Below are positions 25,304 to 37,188 of a stretch of 64,000 nucleotides of DNA, piece by piece (the stretch's first letter is position 1; every line of letters starts with the position of its first letter). The notes under the pieces were generated by a model. It worked only from the letters and a program-made list of their open reading frames with translations, was not told the DNA's origin and ran no database searches. The stretch is from Helopsaltes ochotensis (Eukaryota > Chordata > Aves > Passeriformes > Locustellidae): the NCBI GenBank assembly GCA_013400155.1, contig VXBM01000266.1:224775-288774 (forward strand). Direction: 5' to 3'. Made by a program: the position numbers and the translations under genes.

Positions 25304-28170
25304 CGTCAAATGGAAAAAGATTGAAATTTAACTAATTAATGTGTTCCATTAGAACTATATTTCAAAGTAGATTTAGTTACCTTATTTAGAGGTTGATACA
25401 ACTCACGTAAGAGTGTATGCTTGTATAACCCAAGTTATAATCTCCAAGCAAAGAGGTGAGAGGAAAGAAGATTCTGCTCCAAGTCCCAATTATGTTCTTT
25501 GGAAATGAAATGTCCCGATGTTCTATATTCTGCAAGGACACATGATCTGTATCTATTTTCAGTGAACATCTTCTCACATGGTGGCCTAAAAATAGGCCAG
25601 CCATGAACTTTAAATAATGGCTCAGGAAGGGTATTAACCTCTTTCTCACATTCTAAGTTTGTCCCATTGCTGTAAGTATCAATATTATGAGGAACGTATC
25701 TGGTGTTAGAAAATGACAAAGCAAGCTACAAATACTCCATTTCTGCTTCTCTACAGATGTCTTTGCCTCTTAATTCCCTTCAAGGTCTGTTATAGAAATT
25801 AAGCTGTCCAAACACAATACTGACAGCATTTCTCTTCCTGTTAGTAGTGAATCTGTTTTCTGCCAGCTGTTAAAAAGCATGAACTATTTAATTTCCAAAC
25901 CTGCAGGGAGACTTCTACTCTTGGTGAAATATGGATTACTGTGGAAACTTATATTTTCATGAATACACAAATGTTTATTCAATGTGTGACTATGATTGGT
26001 GCATCGAGTTGCTGGATTTTTGTTTTGGGGACTGTGGATACCTGTATTAGCTGCATTTCCCAAATCATCTGTTACAACTCCCATAGCATTATGAAAATTT
26101 TTCAAATGTTTCTCAATATTCTGCTCTTTTCTTACTTTTTTGGTAGCACACATACACTGTTGCTTTCTGATTTTCAATTTAGTAAAAGAAAAATCCTCCT
26201 TATGAGGTAAACTTAGTTTTTTAATACATGTAAGGGATATTCATGAGGTCACAGAAATAATAGTTTTCAGTTGCACAGTGATCTAATGATGACCATACAG
26301 GCTAAAGTGAAAACTACTAATTACAAAGAATGTGGCTTTTCTTTAAATCGATATATTTACCACACAGGTATTTATTTTATCCACAAAATACTTTAGTCAT
26401 CTAGCAAGGCATCATCCATTGCTTCAATGAGTGCACAAACATGCAATGATCAGTTTGTAAACTTTCAACTGTTCAAGTTTCAGGGCATGTCATTTGCATC
26501 CTTCCAACAAACCACAGATATTTTGTTTTTTTGTTTTTCACAAGTGAGGGAAAAGAAAAATGGATTTATTGAGAAGAAAATTAACTTAGACTCCACAGAA
26601 CAAGCTAGGAGATAGAAATCCTTTTCAGGGAACTCCTTGCCATCAGTTCTCTACTACTACCAAGGCTGGCTTAGGATCCAGTGTCACTACTGAGCCAGGA
26701 CTGTGCAAAGGTATTATGAACGAGGCGGTGGGGATAGATAAAAATATTGCCTTGAACTCAGTCCAGGAGCTACCAGGAAGTCTGTACCTGTACTCACAGT
26801 GTCAGACTCCACATTTTGCTCCAGCTTTTAATTTCACTCATCTCTGAGACTCTCATTAATCACTAGAAGTATCACATATTAAGTTCTTTCAGTGTTAGAC
26901 ACTTATCTTTAAATGAAACAAGTGTAATTCAACACCTTGTGTATCCATATCTATGCTATATTTCATTATCTGTCCATTTATAATGATTTCAACATTTTTA
27001 ATTAAATTTCCATTTCCATTTAATCCCTTACATAAAAATTATTCATCAAAAGAGATTAGATTTTCAACAGATTATTCTGGAGGAGAATCCAGATTTTTTA
27101 GGTACCAAAAAAATGGAGTATTTCAAATTTGACTTATGGCAATAAAATTTCTGGAGAAAAGATTTTAGGTAATTGGTTATTGCATCTTCTGGGTAACACT
27201 AACAATACAAAAGTACAGATTAGGCAGATTAGATTTTTGTGCAGGTTTCAAAGTAATGTACAACTTTATTTTGCTCAAGTAGCACTAGGATGAAAGTAAT
27301 ACAATGATTTAGCATTACCTTGAGGCGCAAAATTTAACTTGGATTATCTCCCACAGCTTTAACTAGGTTAACCTTCCTAAATCATTGGTGTATCAACTTA
27401 ATGCAAATTAAGTTCATAAATGTCCATTCAGAACAGATCTTGTGCTCTGTTGTTTTTTGCTCCCCTTGTCTTTGCCTTTGAGATCACATGCTTTTAAAAG
27501 GCAACTACAGATTTACGCATGGGAAGTACTGTGTATCCTTCTGTACGCTGTTACTACCACAATGTGCAACTGAGTGCATAAAAATAGGCACATGCATTTG
27601 CTTCTGCATCAAACAGTTCATGGCATATTTATCCCCACTTGCTGGAGGTGAGTCACAACTCAAATCTTTATTTGTGGTGACTTTCATCGACAGTGGCACA
27701 TTTAAAGGGTGCCCCCTCAACACAGAACCTTTTGTATTACATGCCCCTCACTGCATTTTTACCGGTTCCAAACAAATGTGCTTCAAAAGTCCTAAGTCTT
27801 CTTTCTGAATTTAAATTCCACAGTGAAAACTCAAGGGAAAAGTTGTTCACTCTCACCCACCTCCATTAATGAGATTTACAGGAAAGGGATGTGGACATGT
27901 CTGTACTGTGCATCCCTGTCTTGTCTGAAATATGTTTTCTACTGGAGTCCCGGGTGCATCCTGTCCTCTGCTTCTCCCTTTCCCCTTCCCATGCTTACAT
28001 TATGGAATATCATGACTTTTTATTGGAGAAGTCGATGAAGAAGAAATGGAGAACCCTGGTAGGTACCAGGGTGCCAGATCCTGCATCTCCTAATCTTAAG
28101 AGAGACAATGTAATTTCCAGATCCGCATCAAGAATGTTAATTTACTTATTTTTCATTTATTTTCAGTTGT

Positions 28171-28196
28171 TCTCTAAAGGGTTCTCTAAAGGGTTC
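28171..28196 (+). repeat. Two-copy 12-bp tandem repeat
   Basis: TCTCTAAAGGGT occurs twice head to tail (28171-28182, 28183-28194) and is a recent-looking exact duplication. Confidence 0.85.
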
Positions 28197-31100
28197 AGAG
28201 GAACATATTCTAAATTCTGACGTTTTATTGTAATGGATTCATAGTCACTATTCAGGGATTAGGGCCAAAGATCGTTGGGTTTCAGCTAAATAAACCAACA
28301 TTTTCCACATCCTATCAAAAAGGGCACCTGTAAAGCTAAAGCAAGCATGGTATTAAAAGAATGTGTTTATGTAAGAAGAACTAACTCAGGAGTTATCTGA
28401 ACTATGTTACTATTATTATTTTGAACCACCTAAAAATCAGCAATTCTATCTCTAATTGCAATAGCATATTCTGATCTGATAGAAATGAACATGTTGTGGT
28501 AGGCACCAATTTATACCAACCTCTCTTGGCTTTCACCAGAAACTACATGGAGATTAAAAAAAATGCTTGACTCTTTCCATTCACTGTCCCAAGCACCACC
28601 TCGGTATCAAGCAGCTGAGCAATTCTTTGGTCTGTTAAAAACTGAGACATGACAGACACTTGGAAGTGTGATCTTGGGTAGAATAAGGCAATGGGTGAAT
28701 TTTGTCTCTTCAGGACAGCAGCTCATTGCACCGGACCTGATACCCACAAAAACCTTTCTGATTCTGCTCTTCAGATGCCTGAACAGCACTTCCAACATGA
28801 GCAGGCACAGACTGGATTTACTTTTCTGTAACAGGATTTTACCTCTCACAGCATCCAGTTTGCATCTAAATAGTTGGAACTTTTATCAAACTACTTCCCT
28901 GTCTTTATATGAAAGACAAATACTGCACTAAGAATTGGGCATTTATCTGGATTAGTATATTTGAAGAGCTCATGAAAGAACTGTCATGCCTGAAATATTT
29001 ATTAAACAATTACAACAAAGGAATCTTGTAAGTGCAGTAACATGACTATTCAAAATCATAACTACTGAGAAGTACTGGTGTATTATTTTCTGTATTATCA
29101 GAAGCAGTTAGATCTGGAACTTGTCAAAGCATGTCTCATCTCAGGATGGATTGCTAATAAAGCATGTCAAACACAGAAAGGACTGGGATCAAAGTATCTT
29201 GAACATGTGGAACAGCAATGGAAATGTTTGAGAATTCCGTTGCAGCATGTACGCTGTGAATGTGCATACATCAAAGGACAAACACATTCCCCAGAGCTCA
29301 GCAAATCAAACCACATTGTCCTAGGTCCCTGGGAAACAGTCTTGAGTGTGCACACCATTTGTTACCATGTCACACCTGCAGTGGAAAATCATCTTAAAAC
29401 ACAGTAATCCAATCACCTGGTGATTGTCTGCCCATTTCCACATTAAAATGGCCATTTGCTACTATTTGCTACTATTTTCAATTTTAAAAACTTTATTATA
29501 GTTCCTTCTGAGAACTTTTCTTTCAGCCTTGTATACTTGGACTGCAATTTAGACATAATTTACACAGATATTTGAAAACCATCAATTTTCTTTTTCAGCA
29601 TTAGTCAAATAAATTATACTGTGGTATATCAGCCTTTATTCTGCAATACTGACATGCTGCATAATTCACTCATGATTCAGTACTCCAGAACATGAACTAC
29701 TGTTATACTTTATCTGTGCCTCTGAGAAAAACAAACAATTCCTTTAATTCACTAGTCAGAGATAAGGAGAAAATTAAGTGACTTCCAATATGACTACATC
29801 TATAATAAGGATACATTTTTCTTAGTTCCTCTCCTTAAGCTTCATACTAAGGATCACTGCACATTAAAATGCAGAAAAGTACAGTAGATTGCAATGAACT
29901 AGTTACCTGTTTTTATGAGATGAATGTATGGACATAAGTTGTTACGGAATCAAAATCTCCAAATTCAAATATTTCTATGATACTTATTGTGTTTTAATTA
30001 AAAAAAAAATTCTTCCATTATTTCAATGTTTGAAAGTCCATAGAACAAAATCAGAATGACTACACTATTAAAAAAGATCAAAGCATTCTGGAATCGATTC
30101 ACACCCCATTTTGACCTTATATTATTATTCTGGAGATGCGTCATCTTTTGTGCACAGGACTATAGTATAGTTTAAATAAGAATACATTGTTTTGTGATTT
30201 CTAAACATAAATCATGAACAAAAAGAAAGGTATTTAAAAAGGAGATAAGTTTTAATAGGGAGAAGGAAAAAAGGAAAAGGTCAACAATTAGGAAAGAACA
30301 CCAAGGTTACCAAATTGATAAACTGACTTTATACACACAAAATAATTTCTCTACAAAAATAACTTATTTGCCTACAAGTACCAAACCATTTGGTTTGGGT
30401 CCAATTTTCACTCAGATACAATATAAATTATAAATCCAGTAATGGAGGCTTTCCTTCACTTTATTGTGAGAATACTTTCCTTACAAGAATGTCACAAAAT
30501 GCCACTCTTGATGCAACACTAAGTACTGTGCAAGATGCTTCTTGGAACCTTACACCTGACTCATTAGGCTGTAATAGGTACCACAATGTACCTACATCAC
30601 TATTCCTATGGGAACAACAAAGGTCAAGGACTTCACACAGGTCTGCTCAGTTCTGGAAACAGCACCATGTAAAGGTGGAGAAGCTTGTTAAAAAGAAACT
30701 ACAAGAAGCTTCTTATGGTCTGGTTGGAAGTTACTGGTGGGGAGCAATACTAAGTGATACACCTAAATAAATACACGAAATAATGTATTTGCTATCACTT
30801 AAGAGTTAGTTTTTACCATTACAATTTAAAACAAAAAGTAAATTCAATGGCTGGCAGTGATTAAAAAGCAAATTAATGTTAGGAATTATTTGCATTATTA
30901 TAGCATCAGTATTCTTGCTGCAGACCTGGTCCTTTCACCTCTAAAAGGTTATAGTACACCCAGGGGAAAAAAACCCTGAAAATGGCAAGAAGAATGACCT
31001 AGCTTCCATGCAAAAAAGAATTAACTAGAATATGTCTATTTACCATCAAAAAAAATTTACGGTTTAAGGATGTTATCATATAACTATAAAATCATAACTG

Positions 31101-31239
31101 GCATGCAGAGTCAGTAAAAACTGACTGTACTATATAATTTTTGCTACAATAATTAATGCCCATTGTAAGAAGAAAACATTTGGAGCTATGTTCAATCCCA
31201 AACGAAGGTGGTAGTTTCTCATGCAGGAGGGGTCAGGTC

Positions 31240-31817
31240 TGTGCTCTTTGACAAAGGATGGTGAGACATTAATTTCTAAAAACTTCTAAGATTTTGGGTG
31301 CTGAATTAGCTGAAGTAAGGAGATAAGCTTTGTTAAGAGTTAACAAAAGCCGGATGGTAGATAAGCTATCCCAGATCTCATTTTTTTTACTACCTGTCAT
31401 TTCCAAGGTTCAAAACAGGACACAAGATAGGAGCAGACTTCCCATGTTTATGTCCCATTGTAACTGAAAAAGCTGTACTAAGAGATAAAAAGATCAGAGC
31501 GAGGAAGACTCATTTTACTTCCTCATTTCTGGAGACCCCTCCCCAGAATAGACCCTCTACTCATTTCAAGGAACAAACTACGCATGCTTAATTGCCTTCT
31601 TGCCAATTTGCATGAAAAGCAAAGTGGAGAAGAAGGAAATGACAGAACTATGAATATGTATTTATATTTTGTATATTCAACACTTTTGCACATAAAAGGC
31701 TTTGTAATGATCAGTAAAATTTGTAGTGTGTATTGGGAATGATCCCACGCACTGCCCGGCATTGTAATAAACATACACTTTCTAACTTTAATCTGTTAGA
31801 GAGTCTTTGTCCATCAC
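31240..31817 (+). mobile_element. LTR-like block (avian endogenous retrovirus solo LTR)
   Basis: The right half reads GGGAATGATCCCACGCACTG, then CCCGGCATTGTAATAAACAT, then a short run to TTAGAGAGTCTTTGTCCATCA. This is wording I associate with the 3' end of songbird ERV LTRs: a polyadenylation signal AATAAA near 31765-31770 followed by a GTTAGAGAGT-type U5 and a terminal CA. Upstream, CACATAAAAGGCTTTGTAAT could be the TATA region (about 31690). No internal viral coding sequence is seen. The left border is not resolved (candidates lie between 31240 and 31335), and I could not find a target-site duplication. Family not assigned. Confidence 0.6.
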
Positions 31818-33436
31818 AGTTGGATATAGATATTAGATCTATATTCATATTTTAGTAATTCAGTGGTGTGGTTGCAGAGAGTACCTCAAATAAAGAATGC
31901 AAATAAGTAATTGGAAGAGATGTGTATTTAGGATTACCCAGTAAACAAATCACATCAGTATCAGAGCATCCCTCAACCTGAAAATATTGTGAGTCTAGGA
32001 GAGTCATTTAGGGACGCACCACACTTTCCCTGTTCTTGTTCTTCCCTGGGCATCCACCCACAGCCACTACTGGCAAGACTGATGGCTTAGGCAAAGGCCA
32101 GAGCTGAGTCACTTTGACAAATACTCAGTTACAAGATGGAGCTAGCAATGTATATGTATTTTAACTTTTATAATTCAGGTGTTCTTTCAGAATATATTTC
32201 TCTTACGTGCATGTGGGTTTTGTTGTGTTAGGTTTTTTTTTTAACTTCTTGTCTGTAGTGTCTCCATTTCATGTCATGACAGTTATAAAGACCACGTTTG
32301 GGGTTAAGGCCTTCTGAGGCTGAAGGAGGTTCAAGCCTTGTAGGTGATAAGAATTACAAGTTAAAAAATGTGCAGTTTAATATCTCTGTCTGCTGAAGAA
32401 CTAGAGATTATATTTATATAAGGGACACATGCTAATTGTTTCTAATCCCTACCTCAAGAAATAAGGAAGAGAGATAGTTAATTGCAAATGCTATTAAAGA
32501 CAGAATTTATTTCACGTCAACTGCTGTTAGAAGATGCAGCCTTTTTTCTAAGTTAGTCAGCTAGGTTTTCTTTACCGTGAGAGCATGTGTGTGTGGGTGG
32601 TGTGTGCAGAGAGCCTGATGATTATCTTAGACTTGTTGCAGAACTTGTATGGAGCTACAGATAGGTTTGATGAATCCAGCCCTGCATGACCTGTAAGAAG
32701 TAATTTAAAATCTTTCATTTCTACAAAAACTGTAACTGCCAGGAGTCTCTTGATTATCTTGTTCTTGAGAAGACTGGAAACTTATTATCAGACAAGTCTA
32801 ACTGTGAAAAAGATGCTTTCAGCTCAAGTGAAATTTCTGAATTTAATGAAAAGAAACCCTTATCCTTTATTTTGTCAGAGAGCGTGTGTCCTTACAAGCA
32901 GTTATGTACATAACACGTTGCAATTTATGGTTAATTCAGTTTGAGTGTGTAGCACTAAGAGCATTCAATTAATTGCATTACTAGTGGACTAATATGCCCA
33001 GATTGTGCAATTAACTAGACAGGGGAGAATATAGAGCTTTTTAGTCTCATAAATGTTGCCTTAGTGCCCAGTCATCAAATGCAATCTCTTTGTTAATACC
33101 AGATTATCCTTGAAGGATACCGGTCAGCCACTAGTTGCTTTACTCAGCTTTGAAACACTTAGACAGAGCCTTGTAGAGTTTAAAGAGGTTCGGGATTCCT
33201 TTTCCCCTTTTTAATGAAGCCTTAGTTAATTTCCCACAATAAACATGACTGTATTTCTATTACCCAACCAAACTAGGCACTCAGATGCATCAGATCTGTT
33301 CTCATATTTTCTCAGATTTTAATCATCCAATCTACTATGAATGTTCGATACATAATGTTCAGAAACTCATTAAAATGAGCATCCATCCTCTTTTACAAAG
33401 GAAGTCTTAACCTCTTCCATCAAGGCAGATGATTGT

Positions 33437-33981
33437 CCTGCTCTGCACTGGTGAAACCTCACCTTGAGTCCTTGCAGTTTTGGGTGCCACAGTATAAAAA
33501 AGACATTAAACTATGAGAGGGAGGGTCACAAAGATGGTGAAGGGCCTTGAGGGGACACTGAATGACACCAAGCAGCTGAGGGCACTTGGTCTGTTCAGCC
33601 TGGATGAGAGCAGACTGAGGGGAGACCTCTCCGCAGTTACAACTTCCTCGGGAGGGGAAGCAGAGGAGCAGGCACTGATCTCTGCTGTGTGTGACCAGTG
33701 ACAGGACCCCAGGGAATGGCCTGAAGTTGTGTCAGGGGAGGTTTAGAAAAAGGCTGGCTATTAGAAAAAAAATTTTCCCCCAGAGGGTGGCTGGGCACGG
33801 AATAGGCTCCCCAGGGCAGTGGTCACAGCACCAGCCTGACGGAGTTCACGAAGCATTTGGACAGTGGTCTCAGGCACACGGTGTGACTCCTGGGGAAGGT
33901 GCTGTGTAGGGCCAGGAGTTGGACTCAATGACCCTGATGAGTCCCTTCCAACACAGCATATTCTGTGATTCTGTGATTCTA
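33437..33981 (+). mobile_element. CR1 LINE 3' end
   Basis: It begins at CTGCTCTGCACTGGTGAAAC and runs through AAGGGCCTTGAGGGGACACT, CTGTTCAGCCTGGATGAGAG, GGGCCAGGAGTTGGACTCAA and GAGTCCCTTCCAACACAGCA. It ends in the CR1-specific tail TTCTGTGATTCTGTGATTCT. The orientation is plus, and it is 5'-truncated to about 545 bases. The tail octamer (ATTCTGTG) and the gggccagg ending differ from the element at 9831-11206, so this is another CR1 subfamily. Confidence 0.92.
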
Positions 33982-36140
33982 TAAGCATATACAGCTTTAT
34001 TACTAGCATTTATCATGTAGGAATTATTTTTACACCATATTTTTGCTGCTAATTCTATGTACTTTAGCTATTTTTAATGGTTGAATGATCATATTTATAT
34101 CATGCATAATTACTTTCTTGCTAAAAAAATCCCCAAAAATCTAAAATGCGGACCAAAAAGAAGGTCATCACTCTTAAAGAAAGCATAACTGTGGAAAATT
34201 TCAGCCCATGCAGAAAATTTGAATGGCCGAGAACAACTAGTGAAAACCTTGCTTTTTTTTTCATAACATTACACGATGCCATAATTACACAGCAGTTAGT
34301 ATGGCTTCTTTTGTTCTGCTTACTCCAAGTGAGGAAATAATGGTTTCAGATTAATATCTTCATCAGAAGATACCTTCGTCAAGCTAAGTCTGTCCTGTGG
34401 AGACTCTGAATGTTTACTCTATACTAAATTCCAAGTATAATAAAATGTAGGATTAATTAAAAACTTAAGAAATGCGGTAAGTATTTATTCTTCAGTGATG
34501 GAGCCAGGGTATCTGTGCTATTACCTATTATAGCTTTGTGCAGTTATTGGCATGTAAGATGGTAAAGCCCATCCAATATATGAACAGCTGTATTCCACCT
34601 TTAAAAGTGTCCAACTTATTATCCATTTTTTACATCAAAAAGCCACTACCTGCACTACTAAACTGCACATACTGAAGTGGTAGCTAAAACAGGATCTTAA
34701 ACTATTAACTAAGCAAGATACCTAAGTGATGTTTTCAGGCCACAGTGCATAAGCTGCCATGAAAGTTTGGACAGATTCATTAAGAAACCTGTTCTGGCAC
34801 TGCCAGTGGCCAGTTCTTACTTTTCTCTTTCTGTTTTTGACCTTTCTCTGGAACACTACTGTGTTGTCAGCAAGGCAGTGTGCAACCTGATTAAAGCTAA
34901 TTTTTTGTTATGTAATAGAACAAAAAAGGCCAGCTAAGTACAGCATAACCACAGCAAAATCAGAAGCCGCCTCTTCCATGAAATTCTATTCTTCTTTCAT
35001 GGTTTTAGGGGCTCATTAATTTTTGAAATTTTCCATGCTTGATCTCTTACAAGAAGTGCTTTTTGTTTTTTATGGTTGACCAAATTTGCCTTTCTGCCTC
35101 TAAGTTGTAAAAAAAAAAAGGAGGGGACAGGGACAGGACTAGGGGAGGCAGGGTGGAAGGAATGAAACAAAAAAGGGAGGCAGGAAAAGTGGAAAACATA
35201 TGTAATTAGGGTGCCACAATTGCAAATTGCTGTTAGTAAAATATTGTTTTGCAATGGAAGGGTATTAGGCTTTACTTTTCGAGAAACGTTTTCCTTACAA
35301 GTGGAAACAGATAAAACTGTTTCTGATGTCAGCGACTGATGTGTCTGTATATGCTTGTGTTCTCTTAACAAAACACAAGCTCCATACTGGCCAAGATTCA
35401 TGTTTCGACTGTCACTGTAGTCTGGGGATAATTCCCACACTTTTCCTGTTCCACAAGGCAGATTTTTGTCATACATTTTCCTCTTGACATTTCAAAAGCT
35501 ACTGAGGGGAGCCACAGTGTAAACAGGCAGTGGCAATGCAGACAGCCAGGGCTCTCTACCTGCATTCAGAAACACAAATTCAAAATATAAAGGAAGACCA
35601 CACCTATGTGATGGAATTAAGTAGGTCCTGGAACCCAGTCATGGGCAATTAAATTGTTGGAACAATTATGGTTTGGCCTGATTTTGACTTGAAGCATCTA
35701 GCAAAGACCAAGCAATTTTGGGAAGCTCTCACCAATGCCACTTGGCAGTTTGTAGGAGGGATGCTACTGTGGAACTTTCACAACAGAGACATGGATAAAC
35801 ACTGACTTGGCAAGGCTTTGTTTCTTTATGACTATTTTAAATATGGAACTGGATTGATTTTGGCAATGGATTGTATGACGTTTTCCTGTCCCAGCAAAAT
35901 GCAGGATTCAGTGGTACAGACAATCCACCACAGACCTATTCTCTCCTCATGCCTCAAAACCTGAAAAAAAACCTTACCAGCCTTCACCTATCTTTCCAAA
36001 AGTACAGAGGTCATGCTATGCTCTGTTGGATTTTATATATACATTATACATAGCCATATATATACACACATATCGACAGAAAATCAGCACCACTCCTCAG
36101 AAAACAGATGATATTGAAAGGCATTACTTGGTAGTAAGTA

Positions 36141-36174
36141 CACAGATTACAGATTACACAGATTACACAGATTT
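36141..36174 (+). repeat. Tandem ACAGATTAC repeat
   Basis: Three to four imperfect head-to-tail copies of an 8-9-base unit (CACAGATTAC, AGATTACA, CAGATTACA, CAGATT). Confidence 0.8.
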
Positions 36175-37041
36175 CATCACATACAGACTTGTTCCACCCC
36201 TACTTTTCTTGTTTCTTTTCTCTTTTTCCTGTTTATGTTCTCTTCTCTCTGATTTTTTTAAACTTGCTTCTTCTCTAGCTTTTTTCCTCTCCTTTCAGTA
36301 GAGGATATCAGCCAACATCCTTGAGCAGGTCGGGCATGAGCACAACCCAACAGAAGACAGTCTGATTTATATTCCCATTAAGCAGCTACTTCTGCTACTG
36401 CAAGAGGAACACTGCCCTCTTCCCACACTAGCAAAGAAAATTCCAACTGCTCCCACACATTACATCTCATAATAACCCCTAAAACAGCACAGCATTACCC
36501 CTAAAACTGGAATACAGATTACAGTTTCAACAAAAGAGAATTTTTTAATGGCTTATATATAGTATTCAAGCTTCCTCATCTCAAGTTAAGACCACCTTTA
36601 CCAACGATGCTACTTTACAAAATGAAAACAAAGCAACTCTCCCTTTATGGTGACTTTCAGTGGTTTTAGCTGGATAGATACGTGGCAAATAGGGAGAGTA
36701 GAAAAAGAATTTCACCCAGGAACATTTTAGTCCAGCCACTCTCTGTTTAAAAAATTGGAAGAGAAACAGGAGTTTTAGTCAACAAAAAGGGTTTTTATTC
36801 TTTGACAAAATTTTACCCTTTGACATCCTTGTGTGGCACTGATTGACAGACTGGTACTGAATAGAGTGTAGATCTGCTTATTTCTTTATGTCAACCTATA
36901 ATTTTAATTATCCTGGTCATTCATTGAATGTGGTAAAGAAGATTAAATGTTATAGAATGCAAAGAGCATTTCAACACAGAAACAGCAAAGACAATGAATT
37001 TTTTCATTGCATGAAGAGCTATTCAAATACTTTGATCTTAC

Positions 37042-37188
37042 CTCCCTGAGAGGATCATTGAGCTCATTCAAAATATTTTCTTCATCAAAGATCTTGCCTT
37101 GGTAGCGATGCTCATAGTAATCATGGATTTTCTGGCGCATTTCAGCAGGTAACTTGTGGAATGACATGTATTGTTCCACTTGTTTGTA
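37042..37188 (-). CDS. HCN1: HCN1 exon 5: C-linker
   Basis: This 147-bp exon encodes 49 residues, YKQVEQYMSF to NELNDPLRE, in phase 0 at both ends. The acceptor reads ATCCTGACAG after a long T run (an A run on the plus strand at 37199-37210). The donor is GGGAG|GTAAG at 37042/37041. The segment is the C-linker that connects S6 to the cyclic-nucleotide-binding domain. It forms the gating ring between subunits and passes cAMP binding on to the pore. The sequence is almost identical to mammalian HCN1; the visible difference is KLPAEM where mammals have KLPADM. It lies 25,661 bases downstream of exon 4 and 21,562 bases upstream of exon 6 in the transcript sense. Methionine 8 (MSF) is internal, and no start codon is expected here. 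Confidence 0.97.

Larger units (their letters stand above)
15480..37041 (-). other. HCN1: HCN1 intron 5 (complete, 21,562 bp)
   Basis: This is the complete intron between exons 5 and 6, with GT donor at 37041-37040 and AG acceptor at 15481-15480 in the minus sense. Recognisable contents are a purine-rich tract (17440-17660), a possible SINE relic (23565-23800) and a TG/TA/CA microsatellite (25118-25303). There are also short tandem repeats (28171-28196, 36141-36174), an LTR-like block (about 31240-31817) and a CR1 3' end (33437-33981). The remaining stretches, including 15.5-17.4, 17.8-23.5, 25.4-31.2 and 34-36 kb, are AT-rich unique-looking sequence with only chance-length ORFs. Confidence 0.93.

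Noticed and set aside
24872..25331. Tyr/Ile/Cys/His-rich ORFs of 101-145 codons on both strands
   Set aside because: They are translation of the TG/TA/CA microsatellite.
30390..30770. 126-codon plus-strand ORF
   Set aside because: It is antisense to HCN1, in AT-rich sequence, with no domain; chance length.
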